Shown here: positions 11,306 through 23,499 of the stretch, piece by piece
How the letters are laid out: every line of letters starts with the position of its first letter
Position numbering within the stretch: the first letter of the stretch is position 1
Assembly (NCBI GenBank): GCA_019096065.1
Contig: JAGUCH010000002.1
Coordinates: 6,894,501-6,958,500, forward strand
Length of the DNA: 64,000 nt
DNA from: Paracyclopina nana
Taxonomy: Eukaryota > Arthropoda > Copepoda > Cyclopoida > Cyclopettidae
Direction: 5' to 3'
The notes under the pieces: model-generated
Database searches by the model: none
Seen by the model: only the letters and a program-made list of their open reading frames with translations
Told to the model about the DNA's origin: nothing
Position numbers and translations under genes: made by a program

Positions 11306-13018
11306 ATGGAAGAGGTGGACGCAGAGGGGCAATTCATTGGGCTGAAACGGGACAATGAAGATTCTTCAAGGACCGAAAATTCACCTACTGCGAGCTTTAC
11401 TACCCGCGATCCTTTGGGACTGGACTGCTTGGCCTCTGTCCAAGCACCTTCCTACAGTTATTCCTTGGACGACGGTTTGCACAACTTTGTCATTCCCATA
11501 TCGAATACCAATGCTCCCTATGTGGTTCAGGGGCACTCTTTTGACTTGGCACCTACAGTGGAATTGGCAAAGGCTGGCGAAGCTTCGGTGCCTTCGTTTT
11601 CACTCATTCCCGTTGCTGCTAAATCAGGCTCAAAGTCCTCAAGAGCCCAGAAATCGTCCAGACGTCCCACATCGAGTATGTTTGCATAGTTTGCATAGTT
11701 TGATGGTTGGGTGTTTTCTTTACGTAATTTTCTAGGTCACCCTCAAGATCAGTTGAGCTTGGACTGTGAATGGGAAGATTGTTTCGCAGAAGCTTTTGAG
11801 CAGCTAGCTCCTTTTCTTGAGCATGTCTCCGCACATGTAGATGACGTTCCCATAATATCAACTAAGGTAGCAGCCCAATCTCTGGACAGCAATGTTGCAA
11901 AGGAGCTCCTTGATGATGGCAATAAGACGTTTGGCTGTTTGTGGCAAGGCTGTGAATTTGAAACTGTGAGCAGTGGCGAAATGCTCCGGCATTTGAACTT
12001 TCACGCGTTTCACACGCAAATAAAATCCAATGGGTTGGCCATTCTGAGAGAGACGAATATGGAACCATGTCAGCTATCCGACGACCAACGTAATATTCTT
12101 CCTCAGCTACCAGAGTGTGATTTTCAGTGTCAATGGACCGACTGTGACAAGGCCAATGAAGTCTTTCTGGAGCCCATCAAATTCTATTGGCACGTCCAGT
12201 GGCATTCAGAGGAGAGCAGAGGAAGCAAATTTGCGCTCGGCAAGCGCCCCCCATCTGTCAATGAGGTCAGGGCCTGCAAGTGGAGAGGATGCAATTTCAA
12301 AGGAGCCACCGCTTATAAGCTAAAGGACCATCTGAAAAGTCACTCTGCTGAGAAACAAGTAGCATGTCCCACTTGTGGTGGTCTTTACTCATCGCGTTCT
12401 ACGTTCTTGGACCATTGTGAGAGGCAACTGAAAGTAGGCAAAGAGAAAGGATTGAAATGCTCCTACTGCCAAAAGGTGTACCCCTCGGAGAGGCTGCTCA
12501 GAGATCACATGAGGTCGCACATCAATCATTACCAGTGCCCACTGTGCAGCATGACTTGTACCTCAGCTTCCTCTTTGAACAGACACATCACCTACAGGCA
12601 CTCGGATGAGCGCGACTTCTTTTGCCCATTCAGAGATGAAGATGAAGGTGGATGTGACTTCACTGCCAAGACCCAAGGTGATGTGAACAAACATGTGAGA
12701 TCAGCTCACTACGGCGAGGATAACTTCAAGTGCGACCAATGCTCGAAAGGATTCAAGAGCAAGACGACGCTGAAATTCCACATCGAAAAGGTTCATGATG
12801 ATGTTGGACCAAGATATTGCTGCCACCTGTGTAAGAAAAGGTTCCGTCGTGGAAACTACCTTACCAATCACTTATCAACTTTGCACAATTACAAGTGGCC
12901 TCAGGGCCACAAAAAGTTCCGTTTCACAGTTGACGAGAATGGACTGTACCATGTACAAACCATGCGGTTCGAAAGTTTCGACTTGACCACAACTGTCTTT
13001 GAAAATGACGAGTCCTAA
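11306..13018 (+). CDS. HINFP: Histone H4 transcription factor (HINFP/MIZF-like) zinc-finger protein
   Basis: A multi-C2H2 zinc-finger protein. HINFP binds histone H4 promoters at the G1/S transition. Exons 11306-11675 and 11736-13018 (60-base intron) give 550 residues. A serine-rich N-terminal region without fingers comes first. About ten C2H2 or C2H2-like fingers follow, including CLWQGCEFE, CQWTDCDK, CKWRGCNF, CPTCGGLY, CSYCQKVY, CPLCSMTC, CDQCSKGF and CCHLCKKRF. The tail GHKKFRFTVDENGLYHVQT with FESFDLT matches the conserved C-terminus of HINFP, which sets it apart from generic C2H2 proteins. Its start codon lies 18 bases downstream of a miniature element. Confidence 0.88.
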
Positions 13019-13696
13019 TGTTGATGAATGTGTAGCGCTTATTTTAAGAACGCAACATTACCTATGCTGCAAAAAGACTATTGCATTGTCCAAATAATTG
13101 TCAGGTGTCCCAGTGCCTCCGTGCCGGTAAATAGAAAAGGGTTTGTGAATTTGCTGAATTGAACGTTCTGTCAAACTATCAGTGTATTGCTGCCATTAGG
13201 TGTTTGGCTGGCCTTTCCTTCCAGGCAAGCTATCAAGAAAACTAGAAATTGCCCAAAATAAGCCCTTTTTTATTCCCAAAAGCCGAGCAGACATAAAATT
13301 CAGCCAAGGTCCTTGTTACCTGTTACCTAGGAGCTTCAATATTACTTAATTTTCAAGTTGGTTCAAGTTGACCTTTGCACATAACACAAAATTATTTTAC
13401 TTGTAGTTTTTTGCAACTACGTGTCCTTCAACCCTCATTGTCTGCCATAACCATTTGGCTCAGGCTGGATGCTTGCCATTTACCCTTAAAGAATTTTGCT
13501 TAAAAGACACTTACCCCTGCACTGGGAATAATTGCCCCTAAAGATGATTGCTCTTGGGATATTTGTCTTTGTGGACATTTGCCCATAAGATGTTTGCCCC
13601 TAGATTGATACTTAACCAAGGGTGCATTTGCCTCTTAGATGTTAGAACCTTGCCTTTTTGCCCCAAGGACTTTTACCCTCAAGACTTTTAAACAAA
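13019..13696. repeat. HINFP 3' flank with degenerate short repeats
   Basis: No gene. From about 13470 to 13690 there is a degenerate tandem of units about 20 bases long built on TTTGCCCCTAAGATG-like words. A similar pattern recurs at 42600-42740. Confidence 0.5.
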
Positions 13697-13869
13697 AGGG
13701 CGCTCTCATATCGCAGTTTGGTAAAACCAATTGAAAACTGATTTTTGTCAAACCAAACTGATTTTGGTTAAAATAATCACTTCAAGTAAGCTGCTGACTT
13801 TAGTCGAACTTAAGTCAGTTTGGTTTGACCAATATCAGTTTTGGTTAAAATGCAATATGAGATTGCCCT
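13697..13869. mobile_element. 173-base terminal-inverted-repeat element
   Basis: The ends are AGGGCGCTCTCATATCGCA and TGCAATATGAGATTGCCCT, imperfect reverse complements. Inner blocks CAAACCAAACTGATTTTGG and GTCAGTTTGGTTTGACC repeat in both orientations. No coding capacity. It is a non-autonomous miniature element of unassigned superfamily. Confidence 0.7.
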
Positions 13870-14623
13870 TCCGATAGCATTAAGAAACGGGTCCCCCCTC
13901 CAAAAAAACCGTCCGTACAGAAGCACAAAAGCACGGACACGACCTCATTTGACCCCTGAAATAAAATCTCATCTTCTTATGATTCCGTGAAATTAGTATT
14001 CAAATAATACGAAGCTCATAGGAATAAAAACACAGAAATGCAAGATTTATTGACTTGAGGCATCGCCCACAAGATGTAAAAGAGTTTTCTAGGATGTGGC
14101 TACTTATTGCATCATCAAATACTAGTACACTGCTACAGAGAACATCACTAGAGCACTTTATATTTAGCTTATATGCTCAAGTTAGAGAGCAAATTGAATG
14201 TCCAGCAATTTGATACATTTATCACAGAATGCTAAATTACCGTTATTAGGGGCTATAGGGCGAAACTAGAAGAGCCATATTCTTACTAACGGATTTTAGT
14301 CGAAGCCATGGGGGGCTGAGAACTGCCTTGTCTTAGTGGGCTAAAAATTAAAATTGGCTGGTTCTCTGATTAGGGAGCGATATCTTTTGGTTGTCCTTGG
14401 TTCTCTTAACTACATTTAGTTTAAAAGATATGCTATGTTAAAGATGCCTATTTTCATAGCCCTAGATTCAAAGATATCAACAAGTTTTTGAGGAATATTT
14501 CTGAAAATAAGGGACAGTTCACTACTTTTGGGTAGAATTGGCTGGCTTTTTCCATTTTTCTTAGCTTTTTCGCTGCCAGTACAACAACTATGGCATGGCC
14601 ATCATGGTCATTTTGTGTTCAAA
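13870..14623. other. Gap with no recognised feature
   Basis: Several hundred AT-rich bases without an open frame, repeat or RNA gene that I can support. Confidence 0.4.
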
Positions 14624-16440
14624 GGGCCTTTCCATGTGGTGTGTCAACAAACAGTAAATGAGTGATAGTGTCAAAAAATGGTAACTGTGTGCTATGCAAT
14701 GCGTAATAGTGACAGTATGTGTTATTTTTTGTTACATAGCGACAAAAAGCCTTAGATGACCAGGCCCTTTGTCTAAAAAGTGGCTATTTTTATTGAATCC
14801 ACACTAGATGAACTTGTTTGTTTTGAACTCACACAGATTTGAGCTGCGAAAAGTAAGGTTATTTTGTCTTATTCGATCCATCATGCTCAGGTCTGGATCT
14901 GATGTGACTCATGATCCAAAATTCCTTGACTTTCATGAATCTTACTCAAAATGGTACCATTCTTTTCCTTGAATTAATTTTACTGTTATAAGCTCAAAAA
15001 GAGAACTTTCTAAGGGCCTGGTCATCTAAGGCTTTTTGTCACTAAGGGCCTTTCCATCTGGTGTGTCAACAAACAATAAATGAGTGATAGTGTCAAAAAA
15101 TGGTAACTGTGTGCTATGCAATGCGCAATAGTGACAGTGTCAAGGAGTGACTAGCAGATGGACATGTAACAAGCAACCAAAACACACTTTATTTCATACC
15201 TCAATTCATTTATCCCCCTTTTCTTACAAAAACACCCATTTAAGCTATATGACTTTCTGCTTAGTCTGGTTACTCTTGATAAAAAACAAACTTTTATGCT
15301 TTTGTCCATCTGGCTTGTGTTGTGTTGTGCTGTGCTGTGATGTGACAAATTTCGGTAACTTGGAAAATTTAGCACTGATTGTAGTGTCGAGTTTTGGTAA
15401 CTTAGGGCCTGGTCATTTAGTGTGTTCAAAAATTTTTTAGATTGATGTTTTTGGTGTGTCATGAAAAAGGTAACTTCGTGACTCAAAGAATAGTGTCAAG
15501 GAGTGACAAACAGATGACCATGTAACTAGCAACCAAAACAAACTTAACCAGATGACTTGATGAATTTTTCTACATTTTTTACCAAAAAGAGCCCAACTTT
15601 GCTTTGTATAACTTTCTGTTTACACTCGTAACTCATGAATCAAAACAAACTTTTTTCTTTGTGTTTGTCAGAGTTGTGCTGTGTTGCAAAGTGACAAATT
15701 TTGGTAACTTCACTGCACAATGTGTCAAGTTTTCCTCAAATAGGGACAAAAAGCCTCAGATGACCAGGCCCTTAGTGTCAAAAAAGCACCACATGGAAAG
15801 CCCCTAAGTAACAAAGGGCCTTTCCATGTGGTGTGTCAACAAACAGTAAATGAGTGCTAGTCAAAAAATGGAAACTGTGTGCTATGCAATGCGCAATAGT
15901 GACAGTGTCAAGGGGTGACTGCCGACTGGCAGATGGACATGTAATAAGCAACCAAAACAAACTTTATTTCATACCTCAATTCATTTATCCCCTTTTTCTT
16001 GCAAAAAAAATCAATTTAAGCTGTGTGACTTTCTGCTCAGTCTGGCAACTCAGACAGACACAAAGAAAAAAGTTTGTTTTGCTTCATGAGTTACAACTTA
16101 CCAGTGTAAACAAAAAGTTACACGAGGCAAAGTTAAGCTCTTTTTGGTAATAAAAAGTGGAAAAATTAATCGAATCGTCTGGTTAAGTTTGTTTTGGTTG
16201 CTAGTTACATGGTCATCTGCTGGTCACTCCTCAAGACCTCAACACTGTTCTTTGTGTCACGAAATTACCTTTTTCATGACACTCCAAAAACATCAATATA
16301 AAAAAATTTTGAGCACACTAAATGACCAGGCTCTATGGGCCTGGTCATATGAGGCTTTTTGTCACTAAGTGACCAAAACTTGCCACATTGTGCAGTGAAG
16401 TCACCAAAAGTCACATTGCAACACAGCACTATACAATGTA
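14624..16440. mobile_element. Nested cluster of GGGCCTTTCCATGTGG / GGGCCTGGTCAT elements
   Basis: At least six end-like sequences of two related kinds recur here: GGGCCTTTCCATGTGGTG (14624, 15046 with one variant base, 15817) and GGGCCTGGTCATCTAAGG (15014, variants at 15405 and 16339) with their reverse complements (GATGACCAGGCCC at 14756 and 15760). Shared interior words include TGTGTCAACAAACAGTAAATG, GTAACTGTGTGCTATGCAATG and CAAGGAGTGAC. The order suggests miniature elements inserted into each other. No transposase frame is present; short open frames here are repeat artefacts. Confidence 0.75.
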
Positions 16441-17175
16441 CAGCACGTACAATTCCAAATAACGTTTAGTTTACTTTTTGTCAGAAGCGCTATTTTTCCG
16501 CAATTGCTACGCACGTTTTTACGCACGTCAAAGAACCAAAAATTCAGCACCACCAGAGAAGTGTTATTAACGTCTTTGAGCACCACCTATTGCATTTTGT
16601 TCCTCTTTTGCTTCCCAATCCTTTCAAATAGCCTATGACATTTTCAGAAAGCTCTGAATGGATTCTTCAAGGGAGTCTGTCTGTCACTTGTCTGTGCGTT
16701 ACTCAAGGCTAATCTTGAGATTTCTCTAACAGAACCATGAAATCAATGGTGTTGCGCTCATTTATTTGTCAAATTCGCTCAATCGCCGTTTGAGTGGGTA
16801 AAATCTTCCCTTTTACACGATTGCATTGGCTGGCTTAGTCCATTAAAGTAGTTTAATGCTTTCATATTGTTACTTAACAAAAAATAATGAGAATACCGAG
16901 TTCATATATCACCAATGTGGTGCAGCCAAACACACATTTTCTGTGGCAGGAGTACAGTCCATTCTTGTCTGAACATTTCCTAAGGTATCACAGTTATGAG
17001 AAGTTTTACTTGCATTATTTCTCAGTCGTTTCTTGACTTCCTCAAATTGGTCAAGTTCTCTCAAGCATTCATCCATTGAAGAAGGTAAGCCATAAGGAAA
17101 GTACAGACAACTTTAAAGCTTTGGCACTCACGATCACCAACTAAGATCCAAATTATGTTGTCAAGCTCATTATTT
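16441..17175. other. 3' flank of SUCO
   Basis: No gene. The part nearest 17176 is presumably SUCO 3' untranslated sequence on the minus strand. Confidence 0.4.
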
Positions 17176-20100
17176 CTATTCATTTCTGCTGCTGTTTTGG
17201 ATCCAGTCAACTTGCTCCGGATCGAAGTGCTCAAACATGACTTTTTGCTTCGACACAGAGGATGCACTTTTGCGTGGAGGTGAAGTCGACTTGCTTCTCT
17301 TTTTTGATTTCCTGAGCTTCGAAGTCGTCGTTGATCTTCGCTCAGGAGTTGCAGATCTGGAAGTAGCACAACTGGATTCTTGGGTAAGATAGCCATTGAA
17401 AAGGCGCTTTCGAATTTGACTATTTAAAGCTGCTGCAGATGAAGTTAGCTCGTCATCATGTTGACTATTATTCAGTAGTCCAAACATGTTGCCAAGCTCG
17501 ATGTGATTGACGTCACCATTATTCAAGGAAGAAACTTTGGCTGTTACTTGCTTCCATTCTGAAGACTCTGAGCATCGCCTACTTTCCACGTTAAGCTTAT
17601 CATTTGAGGACTCGTGGGTACTCGCCCGACTGAGCCTTCTTTGGAGGCGCTTCTTTTGCCTCCTTGACAATCCCTCAACCGAACCTCCTAGGTATCCATT
17701 TGTTGGTTTCTTGACTAAAAAGGCACAAATGATAAGACTTTAATTTCTAAAGGTCCAAGTATACTCACGATCTAAACTTCTTCTGCGTTTGGATAGGTCA
17801 AGCTCTTGTATTCTGTTACTATCCAAAGAAGCTGCACTCTTGTCATCGTGGCTATGCCTGCGTTTCAAAGGCGTCGAGGACATTTTTCGAGTAACTTGCT
17901 TTGATTGCAAAGCCTGACGTGCGATTGGTATTTGATGCTGTCTGCGACTCCAGCAAGCAAACACAAAGAGGATACCCACAAATATTTCAACCACGAGGAA
18001 TAAGGCGTGAACTCCTACAGCCTAGGAAAAAGAAAAAATAGTGAAATTCAAGAGGAGAGAATCAGAGTAGGGATTACCCAAGTGCTCATAGTTTCCATTC
18101 GAGTCGTAACTTCTTGAACAACAACCTTGAGCTGGTCAAACTGGTCTTTCATATCCCTGATTTGCCCTCGATCATGCTCACGAGCTTTGGAGGCCAGAGC
18201 CAATGCCTCACCCGATTGCCTTACAGCCAACTGAAGGTCCTCGATTTGCTTTTTATACTGCACGCTAAGCTCCTCAAGGTAGCCAGAGCTAAGAGACACG
18301 TTTCTTTCAAGTGCCTTGATTTTGTTGGACAACTTTTGCCACACTGATTCACGGCCCCCGTGGCTTTCCACGGTGTTAGCGGGAGGCACAAAAACGACCT
18401 CAGGAGCCTCTCTCATGGGTACCTCACTGCTAGCAGTTTTCATATCATCATGAGTGGTTTTTTTCAGTGGCCGCGGGTTGCTGGCAGGAGTGGGTTCGAT
18501 CCTAACCGCAGCAGATCCATCCAAAGTATGTAACGGCTCTTCAGAAGTCACTTGAGATGGACTGACCACAATCTTGTCACCTTTACTCACATCATGTTCT
18601 GGTGAAACTACCTTATTTAAGGTCACTGTTGGTAAAATCGATGAGCTGGGGGTTATTGAGGTCGTAGAATGAGACAAGTCTTTAGGGGAGACCAGGACCT
18701 CTTCATCAAAAGTGTCATTAGCAGCTTGAGTAGTTGTCGCAAAGCTTGAAGAAGCTAGTTTGCTGTGCCTGAAGGGTGGTAGTACGATATGTGGGCTAGC
18801 CTTTTTCCATAGTCCAGCCTCTATGCCTATCACATTGCAAAGAGCCATGATTCTGCTAGTGCCAAAGAGCGTGGCATAAAACTCGATCATGTGGAAGCCA
18901 GAGCAAACGTGGTCAACTTTTTGACTTATGTTGAATCCATATGACTGACAGACGTGGGCTGACAAGGCGGCCGCCAGATTAGCATTGCTTTTCAGGGTCC
19001 TCGAGAGCTGACGGAAGTTAGCAGCCAGAAGAAAGTAGACATCCCGGATGCGGTTGTCATCGCAACCCGGACAAAACACGTCGTAAATGAACGTGCTGCC
19101 CACAAGACTAGTTTGGTTTAGTGCTAGGGCCATGTCGAGGTCTTTGATTTGCTTGCTCGGTGCAAAAACACCCGCAATCCGCTTAAACGTCTCCTTCAGC
19201 ATCTTGAAGACGGATGATGAATCAGTTTGACTGTTGTCATCGTGCTGCACGGGAGGATGCATATGAAAAGCCGAGCCTTCATCATTGTCGTCGTGATCAT
19301 CATCGTCATCATCTTCGACGCCAATAAGCTCTATTTCAGAAATTCCATATATCTTGAACATCGAGACCGGGCAGTAGTGCTCAGAGCCGTGGAACGAGTT
19401 GATTTCCACTTTGACGTATTTGCCAAAAACGCCCTCAGGGGACACGAACGTCTGCACTGAACGAACGTCCTCGGCCTCGAAGCTACCAAACAGGCCCCAA
19501 TCTTTATCCCGTCCGGGAAATACGTTGCCCATGGTAATTCGCATATCTTTTGGTACGCTCGAGTAGAGCTCAAAATTGGCAAACTCAATTTTGAATGCCT
19601 TGATAGACTCACATAGCTCCACAACGAACCACACCTTGTCGCTGCACTTGTTCAGCATATACTCGTCCCTACGAAAATATGGAATAATAATAAAAACCTC
19701 AGGGAAGATATTGCCCGGTTATGTTTAACTATAAGGCACGCTGCGTTTTGGTCGACTGTGGAAGCCTTAAAAATGAGAATGTAATCGCTATTTTGGGCGT
19801 CGAATGCATTATTTCCGTTCACTTTGCTATCGCTAACGAGAGCGATATACAATTGCGAGTGCGTGCGTTTCAAGAACAAAAGAAGGCTTTCGCCGAGTCC
19901 GCATCAACGACGGGTCTTTTCAACGCAGCTTTTGTAAATACCAATTACCTTGACGAGGTGATGATGTTAAGCGCTGATTGAGCCTCCGCATTGGCTGCCG
20001 CAATTTTAGCTCCACAATCTAAACTGGCAAAGTTCTTTTTTAGCCTCGCCGGGTGTACTGGAATGTGCGAACTTTGGCCATCAGGGACTGAGGAAAAGAC

Positions 20101-21373
20101 AGTAGCGTTTTCTCCGCCACCATTTGCGCTGCTGCTACCATTGCTGATTTCTCCACTTTGCTTTTTCTTCTCTTTTTCACGCTTTTCTTCTTCTCTCTTC
20201 TTCTGTTCTTCCTCCAGCGCCTTTTGTGTCCACTCGCGAAAGGAAGGTATTTCAGGCTCTGTTTTATTTTTCGTGGGCTTTTCTTTCTCCTCCTCCGCTG
20301 TGATCGTTCCATTTATCATATATTCGCCAAGTGCCGCTTCAGGCAGCTCAGTATCAATCGGTACCTCCCCTTGAACTGTGTCCACTTCTTCTAGCGTGGT
20401 GAAAGTGGCTGGGGTCATCGGTATTGCCGTGACTATATACCTCTCTGTCGGTGAGCTTGGCACCTCAAAGTGGCCGGTGGGGCTCTCCGACTCAATTTCA
20501 GCCATGATAGGAGGCCGATCATGATCCTCGTCATTTTCTTCGTAGATTTCGGGCACAACGTAGTCATCAGCGGGAGGACATATCCCTAAGGCTGCTTTCT
20601 CTTTTAACCTGCAAAAAGGGGAACATTCTACAATGGATTCTCAGTTCTTTGATGTTTTTGAAATTGAAAACTTTTAAAGTAGCTAGCTTTGAACGCACCA
20701 AGAGCTGCCACATATTTTATCCTGTCTACTGTACAGTTTGTAGCACCGCTGCTTTCAAGCTATTGTTTTGTAATAAGTTATACCCTGATGAATGCTGATG
20801 AGTAAGGAGCACGAAGCTGACGAATAAAGTGGTCAAGCAAACGAGGATTAAAACACATCTGAGAAAAAACGAGGCGAGAGCCAGAACCCCCCAAATAGAA
20901 ATGGATGAGGTTTCTTCCTCTTCTTCTTCCGACCGAGTCAAAACAATTTCGGCTAAGTTGGCTTCTTGTACGATAGCTGGTTTATATCCGTTTTCTAGGG
21001 TGACAGGAGTTCTATGGCAAATGGTCTCCTCGATATCCTCATACCCGACCCCACGCGAGAGTCCACTCTCAGGAATACTGAACAAACTTGCAGCACATGA
21101 TTGGTGAGGCCGTTTGGCCGCATGCTGAAGTCTGGGAGGCTGCCTTTTGAGAAGGTCGACAAGGAGTTCGACCTCGTCGTCATCCTCTTCTGAGACTCCC
21201 GAGGACGAGTTGTTGTTCAAGCTCTCTACACTGTTTTGCCTAGACATCAAGCCTTGCTCAGTTGGCGCCCACTTGGCGGAGGTCGTTGCTGCTGCCAAGC
21301 TTGAAGAAGCAACAGCTCCTTTTTTAATCCTACATTTCTCGTCCAGCAGCTTTTGGCCAGTGCGTCTCAACAT
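17176..21373 (-). CDS. SUCO: SUN-domain ossification factor-like ER membrane protein (SUCO/SLP1 family)
   Basis: SLP1/SUCO proteins are ER membrane glycoproteins with a mid-protein SUN domain. Yeast Slp1 and its partner protect newly made membrane proteins. Five minus-strand exons keep phase: 21373-20784, 20608-19949, 19668-18078, 18021-17769 and 17714-17176, giving 1210 residues (human about 1254). In order: acidic serine-rich N-terminus, a hydrophobic segment at about 160-190, the linker IPSFREWTQKALEEEQKK, then NFASLDCGAKI leading into the SUN domain (about 417-540, with VWFVVELCE, FELYSSVPKD and FHGSEHYCPVSMF). A disordered stretch, a coiled coil (IKALERNVSLSSGYLEELS) and a membrane segment at about 953-971 follow. 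The tail is basic, with SRRQKKRLQRR. The N-terminal membrane segment follows about 155 residues, unlike the cleavable signal of the vertebrate protein. Confidence 0.9.
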
Positions 21374-23235
21374 AATAGGAAGACGAACAAGTGTGCACGG
21401 ACTGTTGACATTTCACCAACTCCAGGTGGATCGCTTGACTCAGCACAACTACGACTACTGCGTTTCATCATCGCAATCTACTTGCTACACGCGTACTCTT
21501 CGCTCGCGCCGCGTACGAACGCCACGTCGGTTATCTAGAAGGCCTTTCTGCCCATGGCCTCACGACTACGTTGAGTTGCCGATGGTTACCGCACGCATAC
21601 AGTTAACTATTCATAGATACTTGGCAGCCTTCTAGACACATTTACCCATGACCACAATATTCACCCGCCTTACTTTTGCTTAGTTACGTAAGCAGCTCGC
21701 TTCGTTAGCTAAAGTAATCCTTTATTTGGCTCGCATTGAAAAATGAAACTAAGATTTAGGATTTTTTTGGTAGAAATGGTTATCTTTCGTCCATTTGGTT
21801 AATGGGAACCGTCGATTTGAGCTTGGCTAGTAATTTACATTACTTGCTGTCCTTTACTCTTGATGGATCTGTACTTTCTGCGCCTCAACAGCGAAAATCT
21901 CCGCATAAAAACAGGCTCTCAGAAAACAGAATCATTACCACAGAGCCTCTTCTGAAGAAAATGATTGATAAATTATGCATGATTCTGGAAGTTGCTTTCA
22001 GGGAAGTGCCCAGGAAGTTGCTAGGAAACTTAGGAAAATTGGTGTGCTTAATGTACTATGTACAAGAGCGGTAATAAAACACAGTGCGATAAGCTTGCGG
22101 GACAAATTGGGGAAAAAAGAAGTTTTCAGGTGGCTTATAAACTAAGAGACTAAGCACTACCTCGCAAATGAACGTACAATTGAATATTTTAGCTCTATCG
22201 GAGCCTGCGCTAACATTGTAAAAGGCACGTGCTAGTTGTGGCCCATTTCAGTTTTTTTCTGCTATCATCTTTTCAGCTAAGCACATATCTTCATCTTTTC
22301 AGCTAAGCACATATCTGAATTAGACACGTAGCACAACACAATTTTCATGAAATGCTCAAGGCGAGGCTATCAAAAATTCGTAGAATATCGCTTTTAACAT
22401 TGGGTGCCGGTGTTAAGATCGAATCGGCGGAGTGTTTTTGAAATATGGGTGTGTGCTTAGATCTGCACATTCTGGTGCCAAGATCGAAAGGCTGTTTTTT
22501 AAGGTAGAATTGAATGTTCTGTTACATTTTAACCTGTAAAGTCTTCAATATGACTTAAGTAGGCTTGTCTCTAGGAACAATTTATGAAGATAGTAAAATA
22601 TAGTCTAAAATTGTGACTTAAAAAAATATATTACTAAGATATTTAACGACTATTTCATTATAGATCCTAAAACACATATGCATATTCTGCTTCCCCAACG
22701 CTACTTCGATCTTAAAACGAAGGTATAGAAAAGTGGAGGTACTAAAACGTTGCTTCGTTTGCTATCTTAAAGCTTCCATTTTGGCAATGTTCCCCTTGGC
22801 CAAACTTCTAATCCCTATTCAAATAAGGATCAAGTGCGTGAAGAATGCTGAATCGTTGAAATTGAACGCGAACTAACAGAAAAAAATCCTCTCAACAAAA
22901 CAATTCAATAAACTTGGACAAAGCATACTTCATTAAGAGAGCTATACAACCTAATTCTGATGGTCGCCGCAGAGCTCACTATTATTCAGTCAGACTTATG
23001 CCCTAGTTCTAGGTTTTCAATGTTTTAATTCCATCCTAAATTGGAAAACTCAACGCATCTGTTCCGTCTCACATTTCACAAATATTATCGAAAATTTTAA
23101 AGGTAAACACGAAACAAACGAAAGCATAACAAATGATAACGCGTGCAGCAAAGAACCTAGTTAGCTCGTGCGATTTCAGCTTGAACTTTTTCGCCCATAG
23201 AACAAGTACTCGATAATTAGCCAAGACTTTTTACG
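21374..23235. other. Gap between SUCO and a small secreted gene
   Basis: About 1.9 kb. An open frame at 21802-22074 has no recognisable protein. A perfect 26-base tandem duplication lies at 22265-22316. Otherwise I see nothing. SUCO promoter elements should lie near 21374-21700. Confidence 0.4.
22265..22316. repeat. Perfect 26-base tandem duplication
   Basis: The unit TCATCTTTTCAGCTAAGCAC plus ATATCT occurs twice back to back at 22265-22290 and 22291-22316. It has no evident function. Confidence 0.9.
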
Positions 23236-23499
23236 TTACCTAAAAATGTAGTTTGGCAACGATTGTGCCACGCAGTAGTCAATCCATCTAGAGCCAGAAT
23301 TTTGGGCTCCAAAGGCACCATTTACGTGAACTGATCCATCTTCTGTTTTGGTCGCATAGTTGTACTCACTGTCCATCAGTGCTTCACAATTTGAAGGCCA
23401 TAAAGCCAAAATCCCAAAGAGAAAAGATAGAAAGTACCTTGAATTGGAAAAGTCCATGAAAAATGACTTAATGGTTGAGAAAGCCAATACTTACGCCAT
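23236..23499 (-). CDS. Small secreted protein, unrecognised
   Basis: Not a family I recognise. The first coding exon is only five bases (ATGGC, 23499-23495). It is followed by a 57-base intron with a GTAAGT donor and a TTCAAG acceptor, then exon 23437-23236. The product is 68 residues. Residues 1-21 form a clear signal peptide (MAYFLSFLFGILALWPSN, then CEA). The mature part is about 47 residues, with one cysteine and the runs EDGSVHVNGAFGAQ and SGSRWIDYCVAQ. The stop overlaps a possible GTAACG donor, so a further short exon is possible. Intron size and phase match the host genes, which supports a real gene. Confidence 0.55.

Noticed and set aside
11066-11332. Minus-strand lysine-rich frame
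   Set aside because: It lies inside the miniature element; the lysine/leucine repeats reflect AAGCTT-rich DNA.
21802-22074. 90-codon plus-strand frame
   Set aside because: No recognisable domain, no splice context and unremarkable composition.
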